The translations under genes were made by a program, and so were the position numbers. A stretch of DNA of 33,927 bases, from the NCBI GenBank assembly GCA_022824315.1, contig JAJEAC010000159.1, forward strand, positions 1-33,927, in the 5' to 3' direction. Positions 25,053 to 32,611 of this stretch are shown piece by piece (position 1 is the stretch's first letter; each line of letters starts with the position of its first letter). Under the pieces are notes generated by a model. That model saw nothing but the letters and a program-made list of their open reading frames with translations. It made no database searches and had not been told where the DNA came from. This stretch comes from Silicimonas sp. GTDB taxonomy: Bacteria > Pseudomonadota > Alphaproteobacteria > Rhodobacterales > Rhodobacteraceae.

Positions 25053-26431
25053 TGGACGCGGACCTGCAATCGATCGCTGCCGCGCGACGCGCCGCCGACA
25101 CCGCCTTTGAAGCTTACCGCGCCTTCCTGGGCGCCGACCCGGCGCAGGTGGACGCAATCGTCGACTCCATGGCGCGCGCGATCGAACCCGAAGCCGAGCG
25201 GCTGGGTCGCATGGCGGTCGAAGAAACCGGGTACGGCAATGTTGCCGACAAGCGAGTCAAGAACCTGTTCAATGCCTTGGCCGTAGCCGATTACCTGCGC
25301 GATGTGACCACATTGGGCTTGCTGTGGCGCGACGATGCGACGAAGATCGCGGCGTTCGGCGAACCGATGGGAGTTGTGGCCGCTCTCATCCCGGTGACAA
25401 ACCCGACATCGACCATCATCTACAAAGTGCTGTCGGCGGTGAAGTCGGGCAACGCCATCGTGTGTGCACCGCATCCGCGCGGCGTCAATTGCGGGATGGA
25501 ATCGGTTCGCATCATGGCGCGCGTGGCGGAACAGATGGGTGCGCCCAAAGGGCTGATCCAGTGCCTTGACGCAGTGACCGTTCAAGGCACGGCCGAGTTG
25601 ATGAAGCACCGCCGCACCTCGGTCGTTATGGCGACCGGTGGAGCAACGATGGTCAAGGCCGCATATTCCAGCGGCAAGCCGACGCTTGCCGTCGGCGCCG
25701 GAAACGTGCCCTGCTATGTGCACAAGTCGAAAGCGCGCGATCTTGCGGAAGTTGCCGAGATGATCGTGACGTCGAAATCCTTCGACTACGGCACGGCCTG
25801 CGTGAGCGAACAGGCCATTGTCGCCGATACGGAAATCGCACGCGGGCTGCGGCATGAGCTCAAGCTGAAAGGCGCTTACTTTTGCACCCCGGCCGAGGCG
25901 GATCGCCTCGCAAGGGTGATTTTCACAGGCGTTCGGGCCATGGATCCCGAAATGGTAGGTCAAAGCCCGCAATCCTTGGCCGGCGCTGCGGGATTTGCGA
26001 TCCCGCCCCGCACCCGATGCCTCGTGTCGGAAGAAACCGAAGTTGGTTGGCAACGTCCGCTCTCCGCCGAAAAGCTGAACCCTGTGCTGGCGTTTTATGA
26101 GGCAAGATCCACGGATCACGGCATCGAATTGGCGCATTCCATCGCCAAGTTCGAAGGCTGGGGGCATTCTTCCGTCATGCATGCGGATGACCCTGAGGCG
26201 GTTGCACGCTTTGCCTCGGTGCCCACGGGCCGGGTTCTGGTGAACACCCCGGGCATCATGGGCGGCATGGGGTATTCGACCGATCTGGAGCCGTCCTTCA
26301 TGCTGGGCACAGGCACGTGGTCCGGATCGATCACGTCGGACAACGTGACGGCTCTGCATCTCATCAACATCAAGCGGGTCGCCTATGAAAGCAGACCCTG
26401 GCGCGACATTTACGAGGAGTACGGCGCATGA
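25052..26431 (+). CDS. CoA-acylating aldehyde dehydrogenase of the microcompartment
   Basis: The 459-residue protein is of the EutE/PduP/AdhE-N type. It shows EPMGVVAALIPVTNPTSTII (105-124), HRRTSVVMATGGATMVKAA and GAGNVPCYV, which bind NAD. The catalytic Cys-250 lies in KSFDYGTACVSEQAIV, as in the F-D-N-G-x-x-C-A-S-E-Q motif of acylating enzymes. The end has GTGTWSGSITSDNVTALHLI with NIKRV, found in CoA-dependent members. It would convert an aldehyde, NAD and CoA to acyl-CoA and NADH. The N-terminus begins straight into the family fold, so the 18-residue targeting helix of EutE/PduP seems to be missing. ATG overlaps the previous stop (TGATG). It overlaps the BMC-T gene by four bases. The aldehyde chain length cannot be told from sequence. 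Confidence 0.92.
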   Translation: MDADLQSIAAARRAADTAFEAYRAFLGADPAQVDAIVDSMARAIEPEAERLGRMAVEETGYGNVADKRVKNLFNALAVADYLRDVTTLGLLWRDDATKIAAFGEPMGVVAALIPVTNPTSTIIYKVLSAVKSGNAIVCAPHPRGVNCGMESVRIMARVAEQMGAPKGLIQCLDAVTVQGTAELMKHRRTSVVMATGGATMVKAAYSSGKPTLAVGAGNVPCYVHKSKARDLAEVAEMIVTSKSFDYGTACVSEQAIVADTEIARGLRHELKLKGAYFCTPAEADRLARVIFTGVRAMDPEMVGQSPQSLAGAAGFAIPPRTRCLVSEETEVGWQRPLSAEKLNPVLAFYEARSTDHGIELAHSIAKFEGWGHSSVMHADDPEAVARFASVPTGRVLVNTPGIMGGMGYSTDLEPSFMLGTGTWSGSITSDNVTALHLINIKRVAYESRPWRDIYEEYGA

Positions 26432-27051
26432 GCGCGATCACGATCAGGGCACTGATGCAGATCGACAATCTGCAGCCCAAGTTTGCCGCATACACCGGGG
26501 CGACGGTGCAGGGATCGGTTCCGTTGTCCGGAGACACGGTCTTGATCGGGGAATTTGCGCCAGGCAATGGCGTCTTTTCGCTGATTGACCGTGCTCTGAA
26601 AGCGTCCTCGGTGGAAGCGACGACACAATTGGTGGAACGCGAGTATGGGTTTTTCATTCTGCGTTCCCCGTCGAATGCCGAGGTGTCCGCAGCACGTGAC
26701 GCCATGTTGGCGGAACTGGGCGCGTCCATGCAGGATCGCTTGAGGCCTGCGATCAGTTCCACGCAGATCATCACCAGTGTCGAGCCCTATCAGGCGCAGC
26801 TATTGAACAAGTGGCGCAAGGGGGCGCTGATAGTTCCGGGCCAGACCTTGGGAATCGTGGAATGCGCTCCCGCTGCCTATATCTCTATCGCCGCAAATGA
26901 GGCTGAAAAAGCCGCCGAAATCGACATTGTAGAAGTGCGCGCCGTCGGTCGCTTTGGCCGCCTTTTCACATCAGGTTCGGAAGACTCGGTAGAGACCGCG
27001 GTTGACGCCGCTGCCCGCGCCATCGAGGCGGTCGACGGACAGGACGGCTGA
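26428..27051 (+). CDS. Tandem-domain microcompartment shell protein, BMC-T
   Basis: The product has 207 residues, the length of two BMC domains. The second half gives the clearer match: ALIVPGQTLGIVECAPAAYI, SIAANEAEKAAEIDIVEVRA and GRFGRLFTSGSEDSVETAVD, the order of beta-strand, helix and pore loop of Pf00936. The first half (ALMQIDNLQPKFAAYTGATV, PGNGVFSLIDRALKASSVEA) is more divergent but of the same plan. BMC-T trimers make pseudohexagonal tiles; some types stack in pairs and gate large metabolites or cofactors. Its pore loop lacks the usual G-S-G. The start overlaps the aldehyde dehydrogenase stop and its own stop overlaps the next ATG, so its level should track theirs. The identity as BMC-T rests on length, context and the second domain. 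Confidence 0.8.
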   Translation: MSAITIRALMQIDNLQPKFAAYTGATVQGSVPLSGDTVLIGEFAPGNGVFSLIDRALKASSVEATTQLVEREYGFFILRSPSNAEVSAARDAMLAELGASMQDRLRPAISSTQIITSVEPYQAQLLNKWRKGALIVPGQTLGIVECAPAAYISIAANEAEKAAEIDIVEVRAVGRFGRLFTSGSEDSVETAVDAAARAIEAVDGQDG

Positions 27052-28233
27052 TGGCGACCCCGCGCGTCATCGGGTCCGAAGCGGTCGAGGACGCGCGTCG
27101 TCGCGGCAGGATCGCATTCGAGGTCTTGCCCGGCGACATTGTGACTGTCCTGGCGCGGGAAACGGCGGAACGCATGGGCATTTCGCTGGTAGACGGCCCA
27201 TTGGAGAGATCGAAGCCGCAGCGTACCCGCGGTGCCGTCTCAATGCGTCGGGTCCTTTATCGCCGTTCGCCCAAATGGGTGGCCCCTTCACGAGCGCCCC
27301 AAAAGGCTCGAAGACTGGGCAAGCTGGCCTTGGTCGGGGCAGGGGGGGGTCGGCGGCAATGTTGCGCATCTTGCTGCAATGGCGGGCATCGCGGACGAAA
27401 TCGCGCTGATCGACATCGTGCCGGGTCTGGCGGCGTCAACGGCACTGGATCTCAACCACGCGTCCGGCATCACCGGAACCTGCGCGCGCTGCGTTGGCGG
27501 TGACTCGCTGGAGCTTGTGGCCGGTGCAGAGGTCGTTGTCGTGACCGCAGGCCGCGCCCGCCGTCCCGGCATGAGCCGTGCAGACCTGGTTGAAGTCAAC
27601 GCTCGCGTGATACGCCGGTCAGCCGAGGCAATACGCTCGGCAGCTCCGAATGCGGTCGTGATTGTTGTTACCAACCCGCTGGATGAAATGACCGTCGAGA
27701 TGTTGCGCGCGACAGGATTCCCGCGGAACCGGGTGTTGGGCATGGCCGGCACTCTGGACAGCGGTCGGTTCCGTAGCGCGCTTGCCGCGGCTGCCCGCGT
27801 GGCGCCTGCAGATGTCGAGGCGTTCGCCCTAGGCAGTCACGGAGATGAGATGGCTCCAATTTCAAGCCGTGCCCGGATCAAGGGGCGAAGTCTGGACGTG
27901 TTTCTGTCGTCCAGGCAGGTAGCTGCCTCCGTTCGGGAAGCGATCACCGGGGGCAGTCAGGTTGTCGCCCTCAAGAAATCCGGATCAGCGACGATTGCAC
28001 CGGCCCATGCCGCGATCGAGCTGATTGACCACATCAGAGGCGCGCGTACCGGGCCGGTTCCGGTCTCGGTGATGCTGCAGGGCGAATACGGCATCGAAGG
28101 CGTCGTGCTCGGCGTTCCTGCTCATCTGGGCGCAGGCGGCTTGGTTGAGGTGGAGGAATTGCGGCTGACGGCTGAGGAACGTGCAGCGCTGCAGCGTGCG
28201 GGGGATGCGGTCCGGTCGAGGCTGCGCTCGTGA
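27051..28233 (+). CDS. Malate/lactate dehydrogenase-like enzyme with EutQ-like N-terminal extension, interrupted by a frameshift
   Basis: The first frame (ATG 27051) gives IGSEAVEDARRRGRIAFEVL followed by PGDIVTVLARETAERMGISL, closely like the first 50 residues of EutQ, then a linker and KLALVGAGG. At a run of eight G (27342-27349) the frame shifts by one; the second frame continues VGGNVAHLAAMAGIADEIAL, AGRARRPGMSRADLVEVNAR, VVTNPLDEMTVEML, GMAGTLDSGRFRSAL and GSHGDEMAPISSRARIKG. These contain the NAD site, substrate Arg residues and catalytic His of the LDH/MDH family. Seven G would restore one product of about 393 residues. The lesion may be a sequencing error, a real mutation or phase variation. 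The enzyme would recycle NADH to NAD by reducing a keto acid. The N-terminal module may direct it to the shell. Its stop overlaps the next gene's GTG. Confidence 0.75.
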
Positions 28234-28646
28234 CGGTTCGCACATGGAAATCCGGCGGACGGTTCGAAGAGGTGGCGTCCTATTCCCGCGTCAAGCGCAT
28301 CGGACCGATTGTATGGGTTGCCGGTACCACCGCGATCGAACCGACAGGACGTGTCCACGCGCCGGGAGATGTCGGGGCGCAAACGCGGTACGTCCTGTGC
28401 CGAATTGAGGACGCGTTAAGAGAGGTCGGGGCCGGGATGTGCCATGTCGGTCGCGTGCGCGCTTACCTGGCCGACTTGGCCCGAGCCGGTGAGTTTGCGC
28501 GCGTTCACGGAGAGATCTTTCGCGGAATTGATCCGACATTGACCGCTGTCCAGGCAGGCCTGACTCAGCCCGGGCTTATGGTGGAGATAGATGTAGATGC
28601 CTGGATCCATGATGAAAGCGGCCAAATCAGCGGAGTCCGAGCATGA
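28230..28646 (+). CDS. RidA (YjgF/UK114) family imine/enamine deaminase
   Basis: The 138-residue protein reads SRVKRIGPIVWVAGTTAIEP, TRYVLCRIEDALREVGAGMC, HVGRVRAYLADLARAGEFAR, HGEIFRGIDPTLTAVQAGLT and MVEIDVDAW, the full RidA pattern. The Arg in V-R-A-Y-L and the Glu in V-E-I-D match the residues that hold the imine carboxylate and water. RidA proteins hydrolyse reactive imines or enamines to ketones or aldehydes and ammonia. As the last gene of the BMC operon it may release the carbonyl and amine from an imine made by the flavoenzyme or protect pyridoxal enzymes. GTG is the start and overlaps the preceding TGA; the gene ends 30 bases before the next promoter. Confidence 0.9.
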   Translation: MTVRTWKSGGRFEEVASYSRVKRIGPIVWVAGTTAIEPTGRVHAPGDVGAQTRYVLCRIEDALREVGAGMCHVGRVRAYLADLARAGEFARVHGEIFRGIDPTLTAVQAGLTQPGLMVEIDVDAWIHDESGQISGVRA

Positions 28647-28662
28647 GTCTTCAAGAAAAGAA

Positions 28663-28696
28663 TTGATCCGACGGTCATGCTGTGTACAGTATACTG
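28663..28696 (+). promoter_or_regulatory. Promoter and operator of the ABC importer operon
   Basis: Positions 28680-28696 read CTGTGTACAGTATACTG, 15 of 17 identical to the mgsA palindrome. TTGATC at 28663-28668 lies 16 bases before TACAGT (28685-28690), the same arrangement as in front of mgsA. The binding-protein ATG is 41 bp downstream. The importer therefore seems to be controlled by the same GntR-type repressor. Confidence 0.66.
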
Positions 28697-28736
28697 AATA
28701 CAAGACTGACATGATGTGACATATGGAGCTAGACTG

Positions 28737-30017
28737 ATGATCAAGACAGCGCTACTCAGCGGAACATGCTTTGCGCTCATGGCCTCGGTGGCTGGAGCAG
28801 GAATCAAGGTCGGATTTATCGGGTCCATGTCCTCGGACACCGGACTGTCAACCCTGCGCGGCGCCGAGATCGCGATCGAGGAACTCAACGCCGACGGCGG
28901 CGTCATGGGAGAGCAGATCACGCTTGTGTCCGCCGATACGGGACAGGACCCGACCGAAGGCGTGCGTGCCTATGAATACCTCGCGGAAACAGAAGAGGTC
29001 GATTTCATAATCTCGGGCTCGATCGACGATGTATCGCTCGGCTGGCTGCCAAGGATGCAGGAGTACCGAATTCCCACTCTGGATACCTGGACGTCGTATA
29101 TCGGGATCATCGACATGGTTGTCGAAGATCCCGAAAGCATGACGCCTTACTTCATGAACATTGCGTCGGACGAAGCTCTGGCGACTCTCTACATCAACTT
29201 TGGCGCTGATGTCCTGAAGAAAAAGATGGGTTGGGATTCCGTTGTTATCCTGGCTGAGGACACGGCGTTTGGAGAAGCGATCACAGGTCTCGTGACCGAG
29301 GCGCTGGCACCGGTGGCGGGGATCGAGGTCAAGGAGATAATCACCTATGACGTTGCCACTGTCGATTTCGCACCAATCTTTGGCCGGGCACAGGATACGG
29401 AGGCGGATTTCATCTATCAGGTCTCGTCCGTGAACTCTCAGGTTGTCTCGTCGCAATACGTGAAACTTCAGGTTCCCATGGCGATGACGGGTGTAAACGT
29501 ATCGGCGCTCGGCATGGAGTATTGGGAGGATACCGGCGGAGCCGGTGGCGGCATCTCGACTCTGTCGCCGGTCCCTTCCATAGGCTTCAAACTTGATCCG
29601 GTCAGCCAGGAATTCGTCGATGCCTATCAGGCGAAGTATGACAGCCGCCCGCTGCTGCCGCATTTCAACGGGTTCAACGCCTATCACGGCTTGAAGCAGG
29701 CAATGGCAGCAGCGGAAGAGGCCGGCGGCTTTGACAATGTCGAAGCCTGGGCCGAGGCGATGCAGCGGCAGGACCTGGTTCTGGACCTGGATGGGCAGCT
29801 GTGGTTGCGCTACGCGTTCTGGGGTGATGACGAGGTGGAGCCCGTGACCATGCGGACCTACCCGCACAACGCGCGCTTTGACCTGTCAGAGCCCTTTGAC
29901 GATGCGCAGCCTTCAATGGTCGTGGTGCAATGGTACGAGGATGGTACCGCTGCGGTTGTCTATCCCGACAAGTACGCGACAGGCGAATTCACCTTGCCGA
30001 GCTGGGTCAGCAAGTAA
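28737..30017 (+). CDS. Liv/Urt-type ABC transporter substrate-binding protein
   Basis: The 426-residue protein has a signal peptide (MIKTALLSGTCFALMASVAG, likely cut after AGA near residue 22) and then IKVGFIGSMSSDTGLSTLRG, AEIAIEELNADGGVMGEQIT and LVSADTGQDPTEGVRAYEYL. This is the type-I periplasmic-binding fold of LivJ/UrtA-like proteins. The later segments (MGWDSVVILAEDTAFGEAIT, HFNGFNAYHGLKQAMAAAEE) fit the same family. Length of 426 is nearer amide/urea-type members than LivJ (about 345 mature). It captures the ligand in the periplasm for the LivHM/GF complex. The ligand is unknown; the regulon context suggests an amine, amide or amino-acid-like compound. GGAG at 28725-28728 sets the start at 28737. 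Confidence 0.9.
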   Translation: MIKTALLSGTCFALMASVAGAGIKVGFIGSMSSDTGLSTLRGAEIAIEELNADGGVMGEQITLVSADTGQDPTEGVRAYEYLAETEEVDFIISGSIDDVSLGWLPRMQEYRIPTLDTWTSYIGIIDMVVEDPESMTPYFMNIASDEALATLYINFGADVLKKKMGWDSVVILAEDTAFGEAITGLVTEALAPVAGIEVKEIITYDVATVDFAPIFGRAQDTEADFIYQVSSVNSQVVSSQYVKLQVPMAMTGVNVSALGMEYWEDTGGAGGGISTLSPVPSIGFKLDPVSQEFVDAYQAKYDSRPLLPHFNGFNAYHGLKQAMAAAEEAGGFDNVEAWAEAMQRQDLVLDLDGQLWLRYAFWGDDEVEPVTMRTYPHNARFDLSEPFDDAQPSMVVVQWYEDGTAAVVYPDKYATGEFTLPSWVSK

Positions 30018-30082
30018 TCCGGCCGCGTGCATGGCTTGAAGCGGGCGCGTCCGGAAGCGCGCCCGCAGCTAGGGATGCTTGC

Positions 30083-30937
30083 ATGTTGCAGATACTGATT
30101 CAGGGGCTTTTGCTCAGCGGCCTCTACGCGCTCATCGCGATGGGCTTCATGCTGATCTTCAGCATCGGCCGTGTTCTGAATCTCGCCTACGGCGCCTATC
30201 TCATGGTCGGTGGCTACACTTACTTCTGGGTCTCACAGTCGCTTGGGATGCCGAAACTGGCAGGGGTCGTCGTGGCAGCCGCGGTGGGCGTGCTGATGGG
30301 GGTTCTCAAGTACAGCCTGATCGTAAGGACCCTCAGAAGGGATCATGTGGCCGTCGAGATTGCGACCCTGATGCTTGCAGTGGTCGCTCAGGCGGGGATT
30401 GTGCTGGTCTTTGGCGACAGCAGCAAGGTCCTGCTGCCGATTGTACCCGGCGTGCTCAACGTGGCCGGGGCGTCAGTCACCTGCAACATCCTGGTCGCCA
30501 TGATTATCAGCTGGGCCATTCTCCTGGGGCTGTACGTTTGCGTGCGGCAGACGCATACGGGACGCGCGATGCAGGCGGTGTCGATGGACGCAAAAGGGGC
30601 CGCGATTTCCGGGATCGACCCGGATCGCATAAACCTGATCACTTGGGGAATTTCCGGTGCGTTGGGCGCGATCGGAGGCGTGTTCTTTGCCAGCTACACG
30701 CAACTGTCGCCGTCCATGTGGGTCGCGCCGCTGATCATCTCGATCGCGGTCGTCATTGTGGGGGGGATCGGATCAATCATCGGAACGCTGGTTGTTGCCC
30801 ATATCGTCGGGTTCCTCGAAGTGATCGTTGTGGCGGAACTCGCGCCGGAACTGCGCGGCGTCTTCACGATGCTGCTGATCATTTGCGTGCTGGCATCGCG
30901 CCCGCAGGGCCTGTTCGGCCGCGAGGAGCTGCATTGA
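30083..30937 (+). CDS. Liv-type ABC transporter permease, LivH-like
   Basis: The 284-residue inner-membrane protein has the LivH pattern: LIQGLLLSGLYALIAMGFML, IFSIGRVLNLAYGAYLMVGG, GRAMQAVSMDAKGAAISGID with DRINLITWGISGALGAIGGV (the cytoplasmic coupling loop for the ATPase), and RGVFTMLLIICVLASRPQGL plus FGREE at the end. Eight or so hydrophobic segments are visible. The ATG at 30083 begins directly at the family N-terminus; a longer open frame upstream is ignored. It overlaps the LivM-like gene by one base (TGATG). Confidence 0.92.
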   Translation: MLQILIQGLLLSGLYALIAMGFMLIFSIGRVLNLAYGAYLMVGGYTYFWVSQSLGMPKLAGVVVAAAVGVLMGVLKYSLIVRTLRRDHVAVEIATLMLAVVAQAGIVLVFGDSSKVLLPIVPGVLNVAGASVTCNILVAMIISWAILLGLYVCVRQTHTGRAMQAVSMDAKGAAISGIDPDRINLITWGISGALGAIGGVFFASYTQLSPSMWVAPLIISIAVVIVGGIGSIIGTLVVAHIVGFLEVIVVAELAPELRGVFTMLLIICVLASRPQGLFGREELH

Positions 30938-31863
30938 TGGAGCTGCGATGGTTTCACGTTGTCCTCTGGGGCGGACTGATCGCCGGCATGTTCCTGTTGC
31001 CTCAGGTTGTCTCGAACGGGACCTTGCGGACATTGATTTTTGCCAACTACTTGGCCGTTTTTGCCATCAGTTGGGACGTACTGTCGGGCAGGACCGGGTA
31101 TGTGAGTTTTGGCCATCCGTTCCTGATCGGCATCGGGGCTTACACCACCGCCATCTTGACCAAGCGGTTCGACGTTCCCGTCGAAGTCTCGATACCCTTG
31201 GCGGTCCTGTTCACCATGGTTGCTGGCCTGTTGGTGCTGTTGCCCGCCCTACGAATTCGCGGCAGCTATTTCGCATTGGTCACGCTGGCCTTCATGGAGC
31301 TTCTGTATCAGCTCGTTCAGGTCATCCGCCCGGACCTGACCGGCGGCACGCGCGGCATGTCAGGCATACAGACCCTGACCCGCGGCGCTGCAAACGGATA
31401 TTACCTGTCGACGGCGCTTATGCTGTGCATTGCCCTAAGCATGTGGCTGTTGATGAAGACACGCCTTGGGACCGCTCTGGCGGCAGTTGGCATGAACGAG
31501 GAGAGCGTTCGCGGATCGGGTCTCAGCACGACGCGCCTCAAGGCGTTCGCCTTTCTGACCAGCGCGTTCATTGCCGGCTTGGGAGGAGCGTTCTATGTTC
31601 ACTATCTCGGGTCGCTGGCTCCGCGTGCCATGTTCGACATCAACTTCCTGTTTACGATCATCGTTTCCGCCCTGCTGGGAGGCACGTCAACCATCGTTGG
31701 GCCGATGATTGGCGCCTTCTTCATGACCTGCCTGCTGGAATATCTGCGTCCGGTGCTTCCTGGGGCCGAGCGCTACTTCGTCTATGGAGCCATAGCGCTG
31801 ATCCTGTACATGTATCAGCCAAAAGGGTTGGTTAAGCTGGTGCAACTGACTTCGAAAGCCTGA
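30937..31863 (+). CDS. Liv-type ABC transporter permease, LivM-like
   Basis: The product has 308 residues with about eight to ten membrane segments. Family blocks: FANYLAVFAISWDVLSGRTG, YVSFGHPFLIGIGAYTTAIL, RIRGSYFALVTLAFMELLYQ, GGTRGMSGIQ, GTALAAVGMNEESVRGSGLS (the coupling loop), TSAFIAGLGGAFYVHYLGSL and LLGGTSTIVGPMIGAFFMTC. The second permease of the pair forms the heterodimeric pore with the LivH-like protein. ATG shares a base with the preceding TGA. A 16-base gap leads to the LivG-like gene. Confidence 0.93.
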   Translation: MELRWFHVVLWGGLIAGMFLLPQVVSNGTLRTLIFANYLAVFAISWDVLSGRTGYVSFGHPFLIGIGAYTTAILTKRFDVPVEVSIPLAVLFTMVAGLLVLLPALRIRGSYFALVTLAFMELLYQLVQVIRPDLTGGTRGMSGIQTLTRGAANGYYLSTALMLCIALSMWLLMKTRLGTALAAVGMNEESVRGSGLSTTRLKAFAFLTSAFIAGLGGAFYVHYLGSLAPRAMFDINFLFTIIVSALLGGTSTIVGPMIGAFFMTCLLEYLRPVLPGAERYFVYGAIALILYMYQPKGLVKLVQLTSKA

Positions 31864-31879
31864 GCGGGGGAAGAGCGGC

Positions 31880-32611
31880 ATGAGCGCGGCGCTGGAGGTT
31901 TCAGGCCTGGTCAAACGCTTCGGTGGGCTGGTCGCGACGAATGACCTCTCGTTTTCGCTGCAGGAGGGCGAGTCGCTTGGTTTGATCGGCCCGAATGGCG
32001 CCGGCAAAACGACTGTCCTTAGCCAGATTATGGGCGAACTTCGTCAGGACAGCGGCACAATCGAGCTTTTCGGGCAGGAGATTTCCGCCTTGTCGACATC
32101 CCGACGGATCCAAGCCGGGGTTAGCAGGACTTACCAGATCCCCCGTCCGTTCGGTGACATGAACGTGGCCGAGAATATCCGTGTCGGACTGATGCCAGAT
32201 GACATCTGGAAGTTGATTGTCTCTCCTCCGGATGCCGAACGCGAACGAGAGCTGGCCCTGAGCGTGGGGCTCGCCGAATCCGATCTGCTCCGAACCCCGT
32301 CCGAACTGGCCATGGGTGACCTGCGTAAATTAGAAATGGCACGAACGATGGCTACAGCGCCGCGTGTCATGCTGCTGGACGAGGTGTTTGCCGGCCTCAC
32401 GGCCGGAGAGGTCGCGCAGATTTCGGAACTGATTCAATCCATGCGCAAGGACGGGATGACCTTTCTGATTGTCAGCCACGATCTTCCCGCGCTCGAGCCG
32501 CTAATTGACAGGGCCATCGCCATCGAGCGCGGCATCATGATCGCCGAAGGTGCTTTCAGCGAGGTGATGAACGACAAATCCGTTCAGGCTTCATATCTGG
32601 GGAGCGTGTGA
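31880..32611 (+). CDS. Liv-type ABC transporter ATPase, LivG-like
   Basis: The 243-residue ATPase has Walker A GPNGAGKTT, the Q-loop region GVSRTYQIPRPFGDMNVAEN, the relaxed signature LAMGDLRKLEMARTMAT usual for LivG, Walker B VMLLDEVFAGLT and the H-loop FLIVSHDLPAL. The Asp-Glu dyad is intact, so it should hydrolyse ATP. GGGGGAAGAGC lies upstream of the ATG at 31880. Its stop overlaps the next ATG by four bases (ATGA-type). It energises import together with the LivF-like ATPase. Confidence 0.93.
   Translation: MSAALEVSGLVKRFGGLVATNDLSFSLQEGESLGLIGPNGAGKTTVLSQIMGELRQDSGTIELFGQEISALSTSRRIQAGVSRTYQIPRPFGDMNVAENIRVGLMPDDIWKLIVSPPDAERERELALSVGLAESDLLRTPSELAMGDLRKLEMARTMATAPRVMLLDEVFAGLTAGEVAQISELIQSMRKDGMTFLIVSHDLPALEPLIDRAIAIERGIMIAEGAFSEVMNDKSVQASYLGSV

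Noticed and set aside
24719..26359. 546-codon open frame on the minus strand across the aldehyde dehydrogenase gene
   Set aside because: It is antisense to a gene with complete family motifs; its translation is Arg/His-rich with no family pattern. Long antisense frames are common in high-GC DNA.
21937..28646. Assignment as an ethanolamine, propanediol or glycyl-radical (choline) microcompartment
   Set aside because: None of the signature enzymes (EutBC, PduCDE, CutC/glycyl-radical enzyme and activase) is present anywhere in the window.
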